Assembly: GCA_026686845.1 (NCBI GenBank)
Contig: JAIVEN010000006.1
Location: forward strand, 38,300,501-38,364,500
Length of the DNA stretch: 64,000 bases
Origin: Adenanthera pavonina
Lineage: Eukaryota; Streptophyta; Magnoliopsida; Fabales; Fabaceae
Direction of reading: 5' to 3'
The translations under genes were made by a program, and so were the position numbers. The stretch's first letter is position 1, and each line of letters starts with the position of its first letter. Shown piece after piece: positions 22,886 to 36,550 of this stretch. The notes below the pieces were generated by a model. It was not told where the DNA came from. It saw nothing but the letters and a program-made list of their open reading frames with translations, and searched no databases.

Positions 22886-24895
22886 GCAACTATATTTCCA
22901 AGGAAAAAAAATTGAATTTCCAAGTGGCACCTTAGAAAACTCTGGGACGGAGCAATGGTATGTAACAAATTATGTTTCAATTTTTAGTCAAAGTATTAAT
23001 GGATTTCTTTCCCGTGCAATGCTTTTCTTTAAATTGTGACAGGATTTTGTGAACTTAAGGAGAGTAAATTTTGCCGGATCCAAACAATTAATAGAGCTAC
23101 CTGATTTATCCAAGGCACGTAATCTTGAATCAGTGATTCTGTCATCATGTGAAAGATTTTGTTATATTCATCCATCTATCTTATCTCTAAAAAGGCTTGT
23201 TACTTTGAATCTCTGCAAATGCATGAAATTGAAGACTCTTCGCAGTGAGAGTAAGTCTCTCAGAAACCTCAATGTTAACTGGTGATTTAGTTTGACAGAT
23301 TTTTCGTTGTCATCAGAAGATATAGCAATATTAAACCTGGAAACCACACGTATTGAAATATTGGACACATCAATTGGGAGTCTAAGTAAACTTGTAAAGC
23401 TATATCTTAATGGTTCAACCCTAAGGAGTCTTCTAATAAATGAGGTATGTGGCTTGAGATCTCTTCAGGTGCTTCATCTTTGTAATTATAAACAAGTAAT
23501 TGACAAACTTGAGTTCCATATTCTCTTGATGCCCTACGGTTTTTAAGAGAAATAGATTTGAATGGGTGTTGCTACTTAACTGAACTCCCTAACAACATCA
23601 AGCATCTTTTGGGGCTAGAAGTTCTTTCTTTACAAAATTGTGAGAGGCTAAAATCTCTACTAGAACTTCCACCATCTATTGAAGTATTAGATGCCATCAA
23701 CTGCACATCAATAAAGTCACTAGTACTCACTTCCCAAATGGAATTTTCATTGTTGCCGGAGGAAGGAATGATGGCTATAACACCCCATTCCTCGATTAGG
23801 TACCTTACAAAACTTAGCAAGCTTCACCTCTGTGTTTCATGTCTTAAGAATTTTTCAATTGAGCAGTTATGTTGCTTGAAATCTCTCAAGGACCTCGCTC
23901 TTCTTGACTGCGGACAATTGATTGACAAGTCAAAGCTACACATGCTAGTTGATGCCTTATGCTCTTTGATGCAACTTTATTTGGGAGGATGTAGTAAGTT
24001 GTATGATCTTCCTGACAATTTCAGCTCCTCATCATCATCGTTGTGTTCATTGGGATTGAAAGGAAGCAATGTAGAGTACTTGCCTTCTAGCATCAAGCAT
24101 CTTTTAAAGCTAGTCAAAATTTCCTTAACCAATTGTAGGAGACTTTGATCTCTACCAAAACTTCCACCATTCACTAAATATGTAAAAGCCACTAATTGCT
24201 CATCATTGGAGGCTGTGTTTCCTTTAACAACTTCTAGACCACTACGAAAATATTTGTTGAAGTTCCTCTTTCTTGAAAATTGCTTGAAATTGGAGGAGCA
24301 TTCACTTTTGTATATTGAGGAATAAGCTTATTTTTCGTTGAAGCGACTGGGCATATCACAGTTTCCTTCAACAAATGGAATTCTTATTAGAGTTGGGTAC
24401 CCAAAAGAAGAGTGGTCAGGATAACGATGAGCACTCACTTTGTAGAATTATGAAATATGCTAGCTTCTCATTGGAGCGAGTTTACAACAATTTTGAAAGA
24501 ATTGATTTTTCTTCCCCAGATATTACAATTCCAGAGGGGTTTTAATCAAAACCACAAATACTAGCTCGGGGTTTTTTTTATCTTGAATATCATGGCAACT
24601 TACTAGGTTTCATTTTCTGTTTTGTTATTCCTCAATTCTCCTTGAAAGAAAAGGATCGAAGTCACTCTATTTGTCAATATAGCTGGTACTATAGATATTG
24701 TTCTGAAAGAAAGATCAATTTGATTGAAGCTTTTGATTTATCCAAGAGGATGGCATTATTCTATGACAAAATTGAATTCAGATAATGTTTTGCAATGGTA
24801 TGATCCCCTCTTCTATGAATTCATATTGGTAGACTTTAGAAGAGCAATAGATAAAGATAAGGGACCTAGAAAGTACACATCGAGGCTTTCATTTA

Positions 24896-25218
24896 TGGCT
24901 CAGAAGCTTAAAGAAAAAAATTCCCAAAGTGAAAATGAGAAGAAATCTTATTGCTTCATTCCAATTCAACAATAGGAAAGCCTATTTATATTGATTAGGA
25001 ACCCTCACTTGCAGCAAAAAATTAAAGGGGATATATTAAATCTAAGGAGGGACCCTCACTTGCAGCAGAAAATTAAAGGGGATATATTAAATCTAAGGAG
25101 GGGTTACTGTTGTTACAACCTAATTATTAGGGGGGTTATGGTTGTGACAAACTCCATTATTAGGGAGGTTACAAGCCATAATTATGAGGCTTTAGTTTTA
25201 TCAGTTTCATCCGTTGCA
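24896..25218 (-). repeat. Gypsy 3' LTR (left)
   Basis: Matches 41968-42240. It is 323 bp against 273 because of a 51-bp tandem duplication (units 25001-25051 and 25052-25102). The pol reading frame runs into this LTR before its stop at 25182-25184. A polypurine tract (TCAAGGAGGA on the - strand) abuts it at 25219-25228. Confidence 0.9.
25001..25102. repeat. 51-bp tandem duplication in one LTR
   Basis: Two near-identical copies start ACCCTCACTTGCAGCA at 25001 and 25052. The other LTR of the same element has one copy, so the duplication occurred after insertion. Confidence 0.9.
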
Positions 25219-28200
25219 TCCTCCTTGAGTTGGATTGGACTTACCCTTGAGTCAAATTCGGCATCGTTGTCATAGTAGGGTGAAAGGTCAACAATATTAA
25301 AGGTAGTAGAAACTCCATAAGCGCCTGGCAATTCTACCTTGTATGCATTGTTATTGATCTTCTGCACAATCTTGAATGGACCATCAACTCTTGGTGACAA
25401 CTTGGCATTAGGTTGTTTTGGAAACATTCCTTACGCAAATGTATGCATACCAAGTCTCCTACTTTGAATGTCTGTGGTCTTTGGTGCTTATCACATTGAG
25501 CTTTGTATCTCAAATTCTGCTTTTGAATCATCTCTTGAACTTGGTCATGCAACTTCTTAATTTCCTTTGCCTGTTGGTCTGTATCAGCATTGTAATATTG
25601 CTTATCAAGTAAGGGAGTCATGTCCAATGGGCTAAGTGGATGAACACCATAAACCACTTCAAACGGACACTTCCCTATAGCTTGATTAATGGAGCTATTG
25701 TAAGCGAATTCAATTTGGGCAAGAATAAGATCCCACTATTTTAAATTTTTCCCAACAAAACTGCGGAGAAGATTTCTCAAAATCCTATTAATTGCTTCAT
25801 TCTATCCGTCTATTTGAGGATGGTTAGCACTACTGAATTGCAATTTGGCCCCCATTTTCTTCCACAACGTTCTCTAAAAGTGACTAAGGAACTTAACATC
25901 ACAATCAAAGGTAATAGTCTTAGGAATACCATGGAGATGAACAATCTCCTTGAAGTATAAATCTACAACTTGGATAACATCATTAGTCTTCTGGCATGTG
26001 ATAAAATGTGCTATCTTAGAGAAACGATCAACAACAACCATAATGGAGTCTTTTTGCCTTTGTGTCTAGGGTAATCCAGTGACAAAGTCCATGCTCACGT
26101 CCTCCTAAGGGGCAGTTGGTACTAGAAGTGGCATGTATAATCCAATATTTTGGCTCTTGGACTTAGCCAAGTGACAAGTTCTACATCTCTGTATGTGTCT
26201 ATTGACATCGCTTTCAAGCCTTGGCCAATAGAAATTGTCCTTGACTAAGGCCACTATTTTATCTCGGCCAAAATGACCTACCAATCCCCCATTGTGGGCT
26301 TCCCAGATAATAGCCTCTCATAATGAACATTGAGAAATGCATGAAGCCTTTCCCTGGAATAGAAATCCTTCATGCCTGTAGTGTTGTTGAAAAGGTTGAG
26401 ATTCAGTGGCATTCCATGCCTTGTACAAATCCTTGATGGTCTCAAAGCCAATAACTTTGGCTTGGATGGTAGTTGGCAAAGCATGTCATCGACTAAGTGC
26501 ATCGGCTACTGAGTTCAAAGTCCCAGCTTTATGCTTAAGCAGGAACGGATAAGCTTGCAAGGTCTTACTCCAACTGGCATGCCTACGATTGATCTTCTGC
26601 TAAGAGTTTAAATGCTTAAGAGCTTCATGATCAGAATAGAGAATAAATTCTTTGCTTAGCAAATAATGACTCCAATAATGACTCAAATGCTATAAAGTTT
26701 GAACAATGGCATAAAATTCTGTCATAAGTAGAATATTTGAGCTTGGCATTATTGATTCTTCACTAAAGAAGGCAATGGGATGTCCTTCTTGGCTCAAAAC
26801 TGCACTAATCCTGGTGTTAGATGTATCACAACTGACCTCGAACACTTGGTCAAAGTTTGGAAGTGCTAGTACAGGCACTTTTGTCAAACGTTGCTTTAAT
26901 TCTTCAAAACTTTTCTAGGCTTGCTCAGTCCATTGAAATTTATCTCATTTTATGCAATCACTAAGTGATGTAGCAATGGAACTAAAGTTTTTGATGAACC
27001 TCATATAGAAAAAAGATAATCCATGATAACTTCGAACTTCTTGGGTAGATCTCAGAGATGGCCAACTGTTAATGGCCTCAACTTTGCTAGGGTCAAGTTG
27101 AACATCTTCGGCGATGATAATATAGCCCAAGAAAATAACTTGATTAGTCAAGAAGGTGCATTTCTTTAGATTGGCATAAAGTTTCTGTTCCCATAAAGCT
27201 TGCAAGACTTGTCATAGGTGCTCTAAATGTTCCTCTTGATTCTTGCCATAAATAAAAATGTCGTCAAAGTAAACAATGAAAAATTTACCAGTGAAAGGTC
27301 GAAGTACCTGATTCATCAAGCACATAAATGGGCTTGGGGCATTGGTCAATTAGAAAGGCATCACATTCCACTCATATAGGCCATCTCTTGTTTTGAAGGC
27401 GATCTTCCATTCATCTCCTAGCCGAATTCTGATTTGATGATATCCACTACGAAGGTTAATTTTGGAAAAGATGGTGGCGCCACGCAACTGGTCTAATATG
27501 TCATCGAGTCGACGTATTGAAAATTGATACTTAATGGTGATCTTGTTGACTGCTCGACAATCAATGCACATTCGTCAACTCCCATCTTTCTTTGGCACTA
27601 AGAGCACATGCACGACATAGGGATTGATACTTTCTTAGACCAAACCTTTCTTTAACAACTCTTCAACTTGCCATTGAACTTCAGCATGTTCTTAGGGACT
27701 CATCCTATAAGCAGGATTGTTAGGAATGACTGCTCCTGGAATAAAGTCAATTGCATGCTGAATGTCTCGCATAGGTGACAATCCTGGTGGAAGCTCAGTA
27801 GGTATCACATCTGGAAACTCAACTAATAGTGGTATAACTTCTGGTGAAATGGTGGTTTCGTCGTTTACTTCAAGCATCAAAATAAAACTCATGGTTTGGG
27901 CCTCGGACTTTGTCACCTTGAACTCCTCCTTAGCCATCAAAGTTACCAATGGCTTAGGTTCCTTTTGGACTTGACTGCTCTCACTGGGTGGCAATGGCTC
28001 TAATTTGATCTTTACACGTCTTTCATGAAGGAGTACGTATTTGCATGACCATCATATAGAGCACGATGATCATATTGCCAAGGTCTCCCTAAAAGAAGAT
28101 GACAAGCATCCATAGGAACAACATCACACCAAACTTCATCTTGATATTTCTTACCAAATGAAAAAAAACAAGACATCGCTTAGAAACTTGTACCTCACTT

Positions 28201-28900
28201 CTCTTGTTAAGCCACTGCAATTTGTATGGATGTGGATCGACTTGAGTAGTCAAGTTCAACTTCTCCACCATATAGTTGGACACTATGTTCTCACAGCTTC
28301 CATTGTTAATAATGACATCACAAACTTTGCCTTGAGCTGTGTAATGAGTATGGAAAATGTCATACTGAAGACATGGTTCCTCTTTTACTTGTGTAGCGTG
28401 CAAACTTCGTCTAATAATCAATGATTCTCCATGATCAGCAGAAACAAATTCTTCATCATATACCAGCTCTTTCTCTTCATATACTGGCTTTTCTTGATCA
28501 AAGTCAACCTCTTTTTCTTCATCAGATGTTGCATAAGCTTCCCCTTTGAATGGTAACAACCTTGCATTCGGGACAATCTGAAGCAATGTGGCCAAACCCT
28601 TAGCATTTGAAACACTTAGGTGCTTTGGAGCTAGATTCCCTAGTAGCTTTAGGTGAAGGCTTGCTCAAAGAACTAAGTTGCTAAACTTGTGTCATGCAGC
28701 TGTCAAAGAAACTTCTGGTAGAGGAACTTGGTTGATAGGAGAATTTCTTGAGCAACTGGTTCTTGATACGAATAGCTAGACAGATGACATCATCTAGAGT
28801 CCAATGTTGCTGAAGTTGGACTGGATGAGTGATGTTAGTGTTCAACCCTTCATGATAATAGGCTATTGTTTGCTCTTCTTTTTCTTGAATATCACATTTT
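25182..28900 (-). pseudogene. Gypsy gag (3' part)-pol, inactivated
   Basis: Read on the - strand. The gag end is at 28900-28681, with a CCHC-type knuckle (CFKC...GFGHIASDC) near 28620-28560 broken by a stop. A protease-like stretch lies near 28320-28100 where the usual DSG reads NNG. RT spans about 27571-26945, with FSKINLRSGYHQI (the catalytic Asp replaced by Asn) while YFDDI near 27270 is kept. RNase H lies around 26887-26690. Integrase has an HHCC region near 26310-26150 and core motifs MDFVTGLP and VVVDRFSKIAHF near 26090-25990. The C-terminal domain (VSTTFNIVDLSPY) ends at 25182. Several stops and frameshifts separate these pieces. It would have encoded the replication polyprotein; it is not functional now. 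Confidence 0.88.
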
Positions 28901-30573
28901 TGTTGAATCAAGTGTTTTGATGATTCCAAACCAACCTTCAAGAGCTTGGAGTAAAGATATCAAAGATGCACAAAAGGTTTCAAGTGAAGAAATTTAGAGA
29001 AATCAGTGCAAGAATAGATGTAGAATATTTAGTTATGTTTTAATTTGAGTAACAGACTTTGATTTGGTGAAAAAATATTTTAAAACCTTGATTCTATGTT
29101 AATTCATGGAATATTTGAAAAACACCCTTCAACAGATGAAGTTTGAAATGTTTACACTGATCTACTGTTTTGAAAATTCGAACTTTGCCTTTGGAAATTC
29201 AAATTTCGTATTGAAAATGAACAAGTCTGAAGAGAGGTTTCTCTGACAGATGAATTTTGTATTCCAAAAATTTGAAATTTGACCTATGTCTGAAAAGAGT
29301 CTGAAAAGAGCCCTTCTCTGGTAGACGAACTTTGGTGTTGAAAATTTGAATTTCATACAAAATGCAACTTATGAAAATTGAAAAATTCGTCTGAAAATAT
29401 GTCAAAGTTCATCAGAAAACAAGTTTAGAAAGAGCTTTAAATTTTCCCACTGACAGACGAACTTTGAACATGAAAATTCGAATTTCAGAAACAAAGCTTG
29501 TGAGTCTATTGTGTTGATATGTTGATATATGAATGACAATATTCATAAATTCGAATTTTAAAGTAAGTCTGAAAAGAGGTCTCTTTGACAGATGAACTTT
29601 GCCATTTGAAAATTCAAATTTTGAAATCATGAACTATAGTGCCTCATTGAACCAGCTTCTGACAGACGAATTTTGGGGTTCCAAAATTCGAATTTCGAAG
29701 GCACTGTAACAAATTGAATTTATTGTTCACACTTGATAAAACAACTTTAAACATGAAAATTCATATGTTCCAATATACAATCATTTTCTAAAGATGAAAA
29801 TTTGAATTTTGATTCACAACAGACGAACTTCGGATATTCAACGATGAAGTCTTTAGCCTTCGGTTTCTGTGAAATTCATCTATTGACCAACAAAAATTCA
29901 AATTTCAGAATGTCAGAAGCATTAAATGCGGTTGGTTAACGGATAGTTTTTCAGAGTAACCGTTGGATAACTTCTCCAACGAATAGATTTTGTCTCTAAC
30001 GTATAGTTGAGACCTAAATCTATAAATATAATATCATTTGAAGTTGTAAAAAATAATTTTTACTTTGTATATACTGAAACTCTGCCAAATCATCTACTCA
30101 AAGTCTCTTACTCTCACATTTCAATATTTGTACTCCAACTTTCATATTCACTCTGATTGAGAGAGTTTATTAGCTGTACACAATCTTATCTTTATCTGGA
30201 AGAAAGATTTTCTTGTGAAGGGGTATCACAAGGGATTGAGGAAGCACTAAGTGAGAGTGTAAAGAGTGAAAGTGTGAGCTATAGAAACAGAGCATCAACT
30301 TTGTACTAAGGCATTTGCAAAAAGCCCACTGAATTCTTGCAGAATAGTGGAAAAATCTCAAGTGGTAACTTGGGGACTGGACGTAGGTTAAGTTGAGAGA
30401 CTGAACCAGGATAAATATCTGAGTTTTTTCTTTCCTACTGCTACTTTTACTGTTTATTTATTTATACTCTGTTTTACCATCATACTTTACTTTCTTCACT
30501 TTCTTGACGTTTTGCAGAAAAATCTTTAATCTTCCCAATTCACCCCCCTCTTGGGAAGCCAGCTTATCGAACA
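28901..30573 (+). repeat. Copia 5' LTR
   Basis: Starts TGTTGAATCAAG and ends ATCGAACA. A TATA box (TATAAATA, 30021-30028) precedes the probable transcription start. Several copies of a GACAGACGAACTTTG ... AAAATTCGAATTTC pair of motifs are spread from 29105 to 29835. A hand alignment of the first ~265 bases with the 3' LTR gives about 14 differences, about 12 of them transitions. Confidence 0.93.
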
Positions 30574-30575
30574 AG

Positions 30576-30588
30576 TGGTATCAGAGCC
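30576..30588 (+). promoter_or_regulatory. Copia primer binding site (initiator Met tRNA)
   Basis: TGGTATCAGAGCC begins two bases after the 5' LTR. It is the standard complement of the plant initiator Met-tRNA 3' end. Confidence 0.93.
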
Positions 30589-30628
30589 CAAATTCCTAAT
30601 CAAAGGATTTTACAGTCCAGGAGTTACA

Positions 30629-32428
30629 ATGGCTGGCTTTGGAGAAAGCATACTACCAGAGGGAAACAACACAAATAGACCACCTGGCTTCAGTGGAGAA
30701 CACTATGGTTACTGGAAGATGAGGATGCAAATTTATCTCTAATCCATTGATCTGGACATCTGGTTTGTCATCCAAAAAGGAGATTTTGTTCCAATGGTAT
30801 TGCAGAATGATGGGAAGTACATAGAAAAGCCGGAAGTTGAATGGAATGAGGAAGATAGAAGAAGAGTCATGCTGAACTTTAAGGCAAAACACTACTTGGT
30901 CAGTGCTTTGAATCAAGACAAATTCTACAGGGTCTCACAATACTCCACTGCCAAGGAAATGTGGGACACCTTGCAAATTGCTCATGAAGGAATAACTGGA
31001 GTTAGGGAAAACAAACTGAATACATGCATAGGTGAATACGAAAGCTTCCGAATGGCTGAAGGAGAGATTGTAAAAGAGCTACAGAAGAGATTCGCCCTCA
31101 TTGTGAATCAACTAAAGAGTCTGGGAAAGGAGTACACTCAAACAGAAAAGGTCAGAAAGATCCTCAGAGCTCTCCCTCTGGAATGAAAACTCAAAGTAAC
31201 AGCAATAGAGGAAGCCAAAGGAGAATCAATGGCCTCTGTCACTGCTCTTTTTGGTAGCCTCGAGGAGTATGAAGGAAAAATGAAGACTTTCAAGGAGGCA
31301 GGACAAGATAGAAAGAAGAAAGGTCTTGCTCTGAAAGCTGCTAAGGAGAAAGAAGAAGAATCTAACGATGGAGATAAGCTAGATGAAGAAACTCTGGCTA
31401 TGATGGTCAAAAAATTTGGAAGATTTTACAGCAAGAAGAGGAACAAGAAAATCTTCAAAAAGGGAGCAGCTGGAGATAGCAAGAGAGAAGCAAAATAACC
31501 TGTCATTTGCTATGAGTGCAAAAAGCAGGGACATATTAAATGGGATTATCCACAATTCCTTAAGAAGCAAGAGAAAGAAAAGAAAGCTACAGACAAAGGC
31601 AAGAAGAAAAGATCTTACATCTCATCAATATCGGGCAACAGCTCAGATGAAGAAGAAGATGATGAAGATGAAATTGCCAACATCTGTCTGATGGCACTTG
31701 CCTCTAAAGAAGCTGAAATCTCATGCAACAGTGATCAAGAAGATGAGGTATATGAATCTGAACCTTCCTATTCTGAATTACTGGATGCATTTCATGAGCT
31801 GCATGATGAGTTTGTTAAGGTTGTTAAAGAATTGAAGCAAGCTAAGAAAAAGATTAACAAACTAGAATCACAATGCAACATTTCTGAAATTGCTTCTCTA
31901 CCTATTGCTGAATCTGCTTGTTGTAAATCATGCATTGAACTAAAGCAAACCAATGAATATCTAGTGAAAAGCATATCTAGGCTTACTAAAGGTAAAGATA
32001 TGTTGTTTGCTTTAATGGGAAGTTAAAGAATATCACAGGGAAGGGCTGGACTTGGCTATGATCCTTGTGCAGTCAAAGAAAAGATTAAGAAAAAGAATCA
32101 GAATGTATATATGAGACATTTTATGCATGCTAGTGGCAATAGACAGAAAGAACATACTTCACAGCACATTGAATCCTATGATCAACCAAGACATGCAAAA
32201 TAAAAATATTATCTGCATTGCTTTCTTCCTGCATCTCAATCCAGCAGTCCCTTCACCACCCATCACTTCTGTAACAAGAAGGGACATATTTCCAATTCAT
32301 GTACTTTAAAGAAAAATGGACTTGATAGGAAGGTTAAGTGGGTTCCCAAAGGTACATCTGTATCTAGGGAAAAGACTACTGACAAAAAAGAACCCAAGGA
32401 AATTTGGGTACCTAAAAAGAAAATATGA
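30629..32428 (+). pseudogene. Copia gag, in-frame stops
   Basis: The frame opens MAGFGESILPEGNNTNRPPGFSGEHYGYW, the usual start of copia gag (UBN2-like), and stays in one frame to 32428. Stops interrupt it at 30740, 31184, 31496, 32024 and 32201. A first zinc knuckle near 31510 reads CYECKKQGHIKWDY, so its last Cys is Tyr. A second Cys/His stretch (CNKKGHISNSC) lies near 32270-32310. The C-terminus has the WVPK phrase typical of Sireviruses. In life it would form the particle and bind RNA. Confidence 0.85.
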
Positions 32429-35400
32429 ACCTTATTTTGCAGGTTTGTCTCAAAACTAAAAAGAACAACAAATGGTATATGGACAGTGCCTGCTCAAGCC
32501 ACATGACTAGTGATAAGGAGAAGTTCATCATCCTTAGAGATAAGAAAGGAGGAAAGGTGACCTTTGGAGGTGATCAATATGGCAAAATAGTTGACATTGA
32601 CATTGTGGGGAAGAATCCTGAAACATCCATTGAAGAGGTACTGTTTGTAATTGGCCTCAACTACAATCTGCTAAGTGTGAGTCAGATATGTGACAAAGGA
32701 AACTGGGTACTGTTTGACTCAAAGTTCTGCCTGGTCATCAGAAAAAGTGATCACAAAGTAATCCTCAAAGCTCAAAGGGATGGTAACTGTTATACTATTG
32801 ATCTTGATGAACTTCCTCCCTTAGATTCTGTCTACTTGATTAGCCAGGATAATGATAGTTGGTTGTGGCATAGAAGGTTAGCTCATGTTAATATGAATCA
32901 ACTATCAAAACTGGTTAAAAATGAGTTAGTCACTGGCCTACCAAAAATCACTTTTGAAAAAGACAAAGAATGTGATGCTTGTTTGAGAGGAAAATAAACT
33001 AAATCTTCTTTTAAATTTAAAAACGTAATTACCACAACCAGACCACTAGAACTACTGCATATGGATCTGATTGGTCCATCTAGGGTAAAAAGCATGGGTG
33101 GAAATCTGTATGTGCTTGTAATTGTGGATGATTACTCTAGATTTACCTGGACACTATTTCTTTCCTCTAAGAGTGATACATTTGATGCATTTGTAACCTT
33201 AGCTAAGAAAGTGCAAAATGAGAAAGGTATTTCTATTGTATCTATCAGGTCAGATCATGGAGGAGAGTTTGAGAATTCATACTTCTTGGAGTACTGTGAT
33301 GAGCATGGAATTGATCACAACTTCTCAGCTCCAAGAACTCCTCAACAAAATGGAGTAGTGGAAAGGAAGAACAGAACAATTGGAGAGATGGCTAGAGCAA
33401 TGCTGAATGAAAAGGAACTCTCTTAAGTATTCTGGGCTGATGCAGTCAACACAGCAAGCTACATCATAAATAGAGCCTACATCAGACCAATCCTTGAGAA
33501 GACTCCTTATGAGCTGTACAAAGGAAGAAAGCTAAATCTCTCACATCTACATGTGTTCGGCTGCAAGTGCTTCATCCACAACAATGGAAAGAAGAATCTG
33601 GGTAAGTTTGATGCCAAATCTAATAAAGGTATATTTTTGGGCTATTCTAGTAGAAGTAAGGCATATAGAGTTTTTAATAAAAGGTCTAAAATAGTAGAAG
33701 AATCTGTGCATGTAGTATTCATTGAAAATGAAACTGTTTCCAAACATGTCACTGATAAGGATGATCTTATTTCAAACTTTAAAAATTCAGATCTTTCTGA
33801 TGAAGGTAAAATTGAACCTCCAAAAATTTCTGAATCTATTAACATAGAGGAAGATATTTAGGAGAAAGACCTTGAGGATGAATATAATAAAGACATGTCT
33901 CAAGAACTCCCTAGGGCTTGGAGATATCAAAGGAATCATCCTGTTGATCAAGTGATAGGGGATGTTCAAGAGAAAGTTAAAACCAGAAAACAGTTAAGGG
34001 ATCAAATGATAAACTGTGCTTTTATTTCTCAAATTGAACCTAAATATATTGAAGAAACCTCAACTGATGAATACTGAATTTTGGCTATGCAAGATGAGTT
34101 AAATCAGTTTGAAAGAAATCAAGTTTGGGATTTAGTGCCTAGACCCAAAAATCATCCTGTCATTGGCACTAAATAGGTTTTTAGAAATAAGCTTGATGAA
34201 TCTGGATTAATAATCAGAAATAAAGCTAGACTGGTTGCCAAAGGGTATAATCAAGAAGAAGGAATTGATTTTAAAGAAACCTTTGCTCCAGTGGCTAGAT
34301 TAGAGGCAATTAGAATTCTGTTAGCATATGTATGCATGAAAAATATTATGTTATATCAAATGGATGTGAAAAGTGCTTTTCTTAATGGATATATCATGGA
34401 AGAAGTTTATGTTGACCAACCTCTAGGCTTTGAGGACTCTACAAAACCAAACCATGTTTATAAACTGAAGAAATCCTTTTACGGTTTAAAGCAAGCCCCT
34501 AGAGCATGGTATGAAAGATTAAGTAATTTTCTAACTGAAAAGGGATTTAACAGAGAAAAAGTATATACAACTTTATTCACTAAGAAAGAAAATAAAGATT
34601 TACTTATTGTTCAAATCTATATTGATGATATTATATTTGGTGCTACTAATGAATCTCTTTGCAAGAGTTTTTCTAAGCTAATACATGGAGAATTCGAAAT
34701 GTCTATGATGGGTGAACTCAACTTCTTCCTTGGATTGCAAATTAAGCAGTATGATGATGGTATCTTTCTCAATCAATCCAAGTATCTGAAAGAATTGCTG
34801 AAAAAGTTTGGGATGGAGAATGTCAAGCCAATGAAAACACCTATAGCTACAACAACCAAACTGGATATGGATGAAAAAGAGAAAATGTTTGACATAACCC
34901 AGTATAGAAGAATGATTGGATCTCTACTGTATCTAACTGTCAGCAGACCTGACATCATGTTTAGTGTCTGTATGTGTGCAATGTTCCAGTCATGTCCCAA
35001 GGAAACCCATGCAACTGCTATGAAGCGTATCTTCAGATATCTTATTGGAATATCACATATGGGTCTTTGGTACCCTAAAGGCAATGGAGAAGATTTGAAA
35101 TGATACACTAATGTTGACTTTACAGGATCCAAAACTGATAGAAAAAGCACAAGTGGAACATGTCAGTTTCTTGGAGGATCCTTGGTTTCATGGTTTAGCA
35201 GGAAGCAAAACAGAGTAGCCTTATCCACAGCAGAAGCTGAATACGTTGCAGCTGGAAGCTGTTGTGCCCAAGTCATCTGGATGAAACAGCAGCTTAAAGA
35301 TCTTGAGATTGAAATAAAAAAAATACCTATAATGTGTGACAACCAAAGTGTCATTAACATCATAAAGAATCCAGTCATGCATTCAAGGATGAAGCATATT

Positions 35401-35568
35401 GAAGTTAGGCACCACTTCATAAGAGATCATGTTCTGAAAGGAGAGATCATATTAGAATACATCCCTACAGAAGATCAAGTTGCTAACATCTTGACAAAGC
35501 CTCTTTCAGAAGACAGGCATTGTAAAATCAAGAGAGAATTGGGTCTGGTAAATCCCAATGAACTGTAA
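32425..35568 (+). pseudogene. Copia pol, in-frame stops
   Basis: Its frame is -1 relative to gag, and its first ATG overlaps the gag stop (ATGA at 32425-32428). Protease has WYMDSACSSHMT (DSA where DSG is usual). Integrase has the HHCC region (LWHRRLAHVN ... CDACLRGK) and catalytic-core words VDDYSRFTW and SDHGGEFEN. RT has QMDVKSAFLNG, FYGLKQAPRAWY and IYIDDIIFG. RNase H has ALSTAEAEYVAA and the tail ADILTKPL-like VANILTKPL. Stops lie at 32995, 33424, 33859, 34075, 34174 and 35101, with no frameshift. It would have been the replication and integration polyprotein. Confidence 0.88.
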
Positions 35569-36550
35569 GTAAAATTCTGTATCAATTTGTTTTAGAATTT
35601 CTGACATTGATTTAATTCTAACTTTAGCATCGAAGTAAGTTTAATGCAAGTTGCAGGTGCTCCTTATGAGTTTAAATGACAATAGATCTGAAAATGGAGC
35701 AAATCAGAATGAAACAGTTAAAAGGTGAAAGAAACAGCAAGAAATCTGAGTTCGGGATCCATTCTGTAAGTTTTTAAAGTTGAAATTCGCATTTTAGTTG
35801 TGTGTTAGACGAATTTCCTTGATAAATTGTGTTTTTGAACGAGTGAGCATGGTCAACATTCGAATTTAGATGCCCAACAAACAAACTTCAGCTTGGTATA
35901 TATTGTAACAGTTCTTGGTGGTCCCTCGAAATTCGTCTGTTGGTTCTTGAAAGTTCAAATTTTCAAAATAAAAATTTCAATGTTATCTTTGTCCATCATG
36001 ATAACTATTTCTTAACATACGCATGTTGGAGAACCTTTACAAAGTATAGAAATTCGAATTTTTGATTCAAAATTCGTCTGTTGAAACATGCTCACAATAT
36101 TGAATCTCTGAAAGATGAATTTTCATGTGTATAATTCGTCTGTTGTTTGTTGTTTTAATCAGTGCTTGATGCCTGTTCTTTGAAATTCGAACTTTGTTGA
36201 AACAAAGTTCGTCTGTTCATCTTGTGCTGCTTGGACCAAACCTCTGTCAGACGAACTTTCAGAAGAAAATTCATCTGTCAGTAAATTTTACGGGATGGTT
36301 TAACTTGTAACTGCTTGAAGTTCAAATTTTGACCCCTCAAAATTTGTTTGTCAGACGGTTACACACGTTGAAACTAACGGTTTTTTTCTGAACAGACGCA
36401 ACCCTACTCATCTCATCTCTGAGTCTATTCAAATTCTCTCTTTAATGCTCTTCAATTCTGACTGTAAATCTTCATTTCCCACCATTTAAACTCCTTTTTG
36501 CTTCCTATAAACCCATTCTCAGCTTCATTCTGAAACATTCATCCACGAAA
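35569..36550 (+). other. Spacer between pol and the third reading frame
   Basis: Non-coding. It carries ATTCGTCTGTTG and CAGACGAACTTTC words related to those in the LTRs, several in the opposite orientation (around 35800-36360). Confidence 0.6.

Noticed and set aside
24980..25102. Short repeats considered as a CRISPR-like array
   Set aside because: Only two adjacent copies without spacers, inside an LTR, in a plant nuclear sequence.
25418..25612. Plus-strand frames inside the gypsy element
   Set aside because: These are opposite-strand shadows of the integrase region.
31416..31691. Second frame within copia gag, and the frame at 38343-38720
   Set aside because: They are out of frame with the gag and third-frame readings, which are continuous apart from stops.
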